The position numbers and the translations under genes are program-made. Below the pieces are notes generated by a model. The model was not told the origin of the DNA, did no database searches, and saw nothing but the letters and a program-made list of their open reading frames with translations. Below are positions 5,587-6,881 of a stretch of 6,881 nucleotides of DNA, in pieces; position 1 is the first letter of the stretch; each line of letters begins with the position of its first letter. Source of the DNA: Hyphomicrobiales bacterium (GTDB lineage Bacteria; Pseudomonadota; Alphaproteobacteria; Rhizobiales; Aestuariivirgaceae); contig JALSNA010000454.1 in NCBI GenBank assembly GCA_026987255.1, positions 1 through 6,881 on the forward strand, given 5' to 3'.

Positions 5587-6133
5587 CCCGGCGCGGCGAA
5601 ACCGGCCAGGGCACTTCCTCATGACCGGCATGATCATAGGGCTGATATTCCCGTCCGGCCTTCCTCAGTATGTTGAGGGTGGTTTCGTGCCAGTCGCCAT
5701 CGACGGCATTGACGCCGCCCTCCCTTTCGCCATCGCGGGCAAAGGCGAGAATCTTTTGCGCCTTGACGTGGCGCTGGCGGGCATATTCGAGGATTTGCGG
5801 ATAACAGGGGCCGGATTTGCGCGGCCGCATCTCGCGCACGCCGCGCTCGATATTGGCCGCCACCTCCACCTGCAGCAAAATCCAGGCATGAAGCTCCGGC
5901 TCGCGGATGTCACGCACCCTGGCAAAGGCATCGCGCCATTGATCGGAGCGCTTGCGGCGCGCGGCGGTGGGAAAGGGGCATTGCGCGACAAGATCATGGA
6001 TCAGCCGCCATTTCTCCTCCTCACGGGCGCAGTTTTCCAGATAGGAGACATCCTCGCCGGACTGCTGGGCCTCCACGATGGCATGGATGCGGGCCAGAAG
6101 TTCGCGGCGGGCGGGATGCCTGGTCATGGGCAT
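5576..6133 (-). CDS. Hypothetical protein, 185 aa
   Basis: I do not recognise this protein. It is soluble, rich in Arg, Glu and Ala, and looks mainly helical. Residues 7-45 (RRELLARIHAIVEAQ through LENCAREEEKWR) and the segment around FARVRDIREPELHAWILLQVEVAANIERGV look like amphipathic helices. The C-terminal third is less regular, with GDWHETTLNILRKAG and a histidine-rich stretch YDHAGHEEVPWP. There are three cysteines with no metal motif, and no signal peptide or membrane segment. AGGAAG lies 7 bases before the ATG at 6133, which is preferred over the in-frame ATG at 6127. Codon use is like that of its neighbours and the frame is intact, so it is probably a real gene. It is divergent from the phosphoesterase gene across 89 bases and may be cotranscribed with the SH3-like gene downstream. 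Confidence 0.75.
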   Translation of the reverse strand: MPMTRHPARRELLARIHAIVEAQQSGEDVSYLENCAREEEKWRLIHDLVAQCPFPTAARRKRSDQWRDAFARVRDIREPELHAWILLQVEVAANIERGVREMRPRKSGPCYPQILEYARQRHVKAQKILAFARDGEREGGVNAVDGDWHETTLNILRKAGREYQPYDHAGHEEVPWPVSPRREKD

Positions 6134-6191
6134 GGCGGGTCTTCCTGTGCGGCCATTATTGCCCTTTCAATCTACGGGGCCAGAGGCTAGA

Positions 6192-6213
6192 TGTGAAGAA
6201 CTCTCACTTCACA
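6192..6213 (+). promoter_or_regulatory. Inverted repeat at the ribosome binding site of the phosphoesterase gene
   Basis: TGTGAAG (6192-6198) and CTTCACA (6207-6213) are exact complements around an 8-base spacer. The right arm touches the Shine-Dalgarno AGGG (6213-6216), which lies 6 bases before the ATG. It could be an operator for a dimeric regulator in the divergent promoter region, or an mRNA hairpin limiting translation. The sequence alone cannot tell. Confidence 0.35.
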
Positions 6214-6222
6214 GGGCGAAAA

Positions 6223-6881
6223 ATGATCATCGCGCAGATTTCCGATACCCATATTTCCGTCCCATCAGTGCATGGCGCGGACCGCGAGAATGATCTGGAG
6301 CGGGTGATCGGCGACATCCACGGCCGCCGCAAGCGCCCCGATCTGGTGATCCACACCGGCGATGCCGCCAACTACGGGCGGGCGGAGGAATATGCCGTGC
6401 TGCGGCGCATTCTCGATGCCCTGGACATTCCCTGGATCGTGTTGCCGGGCAATCGCGACAACCGCGCGCATATGCGCGATGCCTTCGGCGATCTGCCCTG
6501 GCTGCCCGCTGGCGAGGGGCCATTGGACTTTTCCCTGGAGGATTTCGCGGTGCGCATCGTGGCCTTCGATTCCAAGGGGCCGGGAACCAACAAGGGCTGG
6601 GCGGATCATGAGCGTCTTGTGGCGCTTTCCGCTCTGCTGGAGGCGGGCGCGGGGCGGCCAACGGTGCTGGCCATGCACCATCCGCCCTTTGCCATGCGCC
6701 ATGCCAGGGATCCGCACCAGTTCGCCCAGTGGGACCAGGCGGAGAAGCTGGCGGCCCTGGTGCGGCGGCGGGCCTGCGTGAAGCTGGTGCTCACCGGCCA
6801 TTCGCACCGGCTGGCGGAAAGCCACATCGGCAATGCCCCGGCCTTCACCATGCCCTCGGTGGCCACCGATCTGCGCAAGGG
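6223..6881 (+). CDS. CpdA-like class III cyclic nucleotide phosphodiesterase / metallophosphoesterase (3' end missing)
   Basis: This is the first 219 codons of a calcineurin-like metallophosphoesterase; the frame is open at the window edge. The two-metal motifs appear in order: SDTH (D8, H10), HTGDAANYG (D47), PGNRDN (N77, D79), MHHPP (H152) and LTGHSHR (H193, H195). Spacing and wording resemble the CpdA/Rv0805 group, which hydrolyse 3',5'-cAMP and related phosphodiesters in the cytoplasm. The usual GNHD motif reads GNRD here: R78 replaces the histidine thought to protonate the leaving group. That could lower or change activity, or reflect a subfamily with another substrate. AGGG (6213-6216) sits 6 bases before the ATG, and the homology starts at residue 2. 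The gene is divergent from the hypothetical gene at 5576-6133. Substrate is not established, so no symbol is given. Confidence 0.85.
   Translation, partial: MIIAQISDTHISVPSVHGADRENDLERVIGDIHGRRKRPDLVIHTGDAANYGRAEEYAVLRRILDALDIPWIVLPGNRDNRAHMRDAFGDLPWLPAGEGPLDFSLEDFAVRIVAFDSKGPGTNKGWADHERLVALSALLEAGAGRPTVLAMHHPPFAMRHARDPHQFAQWDQAEKLAALVRRRACVKLVLTGHSHRLAESHIGNAPAFTMPSVATDLRK

Noticed and set aside
5002..5676. 224-codon open frame on the plus strand opposite the SH3-like gene
   Set aside because: Its Ala/Gly/His repeat-like translation is the antisense of the duplicated domains; the minus frame has a signal peptide and conserved domain pattern.
6192..6213. Classical CRP box (TGTGA-N6-TCACA)
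   Set aside because: With six bases between, the second half-site reads CTCAC; the exact inverted repeat has much wider spacing, so it does not fit the consensus.

Overview
The window is GC-rich, tightly packed bacterial chromosome. Its centre is aprBA, the two genes of dissimilatory adenylylsulfate (APS) reductase, so the organism has a dissimilatory sulfur metabolism. Nothing here fixes the direction of that pathway (sulfite oxidation to APS, or APS reduction). No sat, aprM, qmoABC or dsr gene lies in the window. The base composition and the cysteine-rich SH3-type secreted protein would fit a sulfur-oxidising proteobacterium, perhaps an alphaproteobacterium, but this is a guess from general appearance and not a phylogenetic result.

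Layout: 1-249 is an array of three large palindromic repeats with a period of about 91-92 bp, probably continuing off the left edge. A minus-strand MazG-like nucleotide pyrophosphohydrolase (261-638) is divergent from aprB (946-1392) and aprA (1481-3481) across a 307-bp non-coding region, which has a strong leader hairpin close to aprB. aprA ends at a textbook intrinsic terminator with a TTCG loop (3510-3537). A separately transcribed cysteine-cluster protein of the YkgJ type follows (3703-4731). Its own intrinsic terminator appears to have been split by a 161-bp MITE-like palindrome with TA target duplications, inserted exactly in the terminator loop (4766-4963). Convergent to it are two minus-strand genes: a small secreted protein made of two duplicated cysteine-rich SH3-like domains (4984-5478) and an unrecognised 185-aa protein (5576-6133). 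The right edge holds the first 219 codons of a class III cyclic-nucleotide-phosphodiesterase-like metallophosphoesterase (6223 onward, cut by the window end), in which the usual GNHD histidine is an arginine.

How the genes work together: AprB carries two [4Fe-4S] clusters that pass electrons to or from the FAD of AprA in the cytoplasm. The YkgJ-type protein could be a metal or Fe-S accessory factor for this system, but only position suggests it. The remaining genes look like housekeeping or envelope functions unrelated to sulfur metabolism.

I saw no clear multi-gene new system. The most notable signals are structural: the mobile palindrome nested inside a terminator, and the hairpin array with compensatory base changes. 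All alignments and counts were made by eye.
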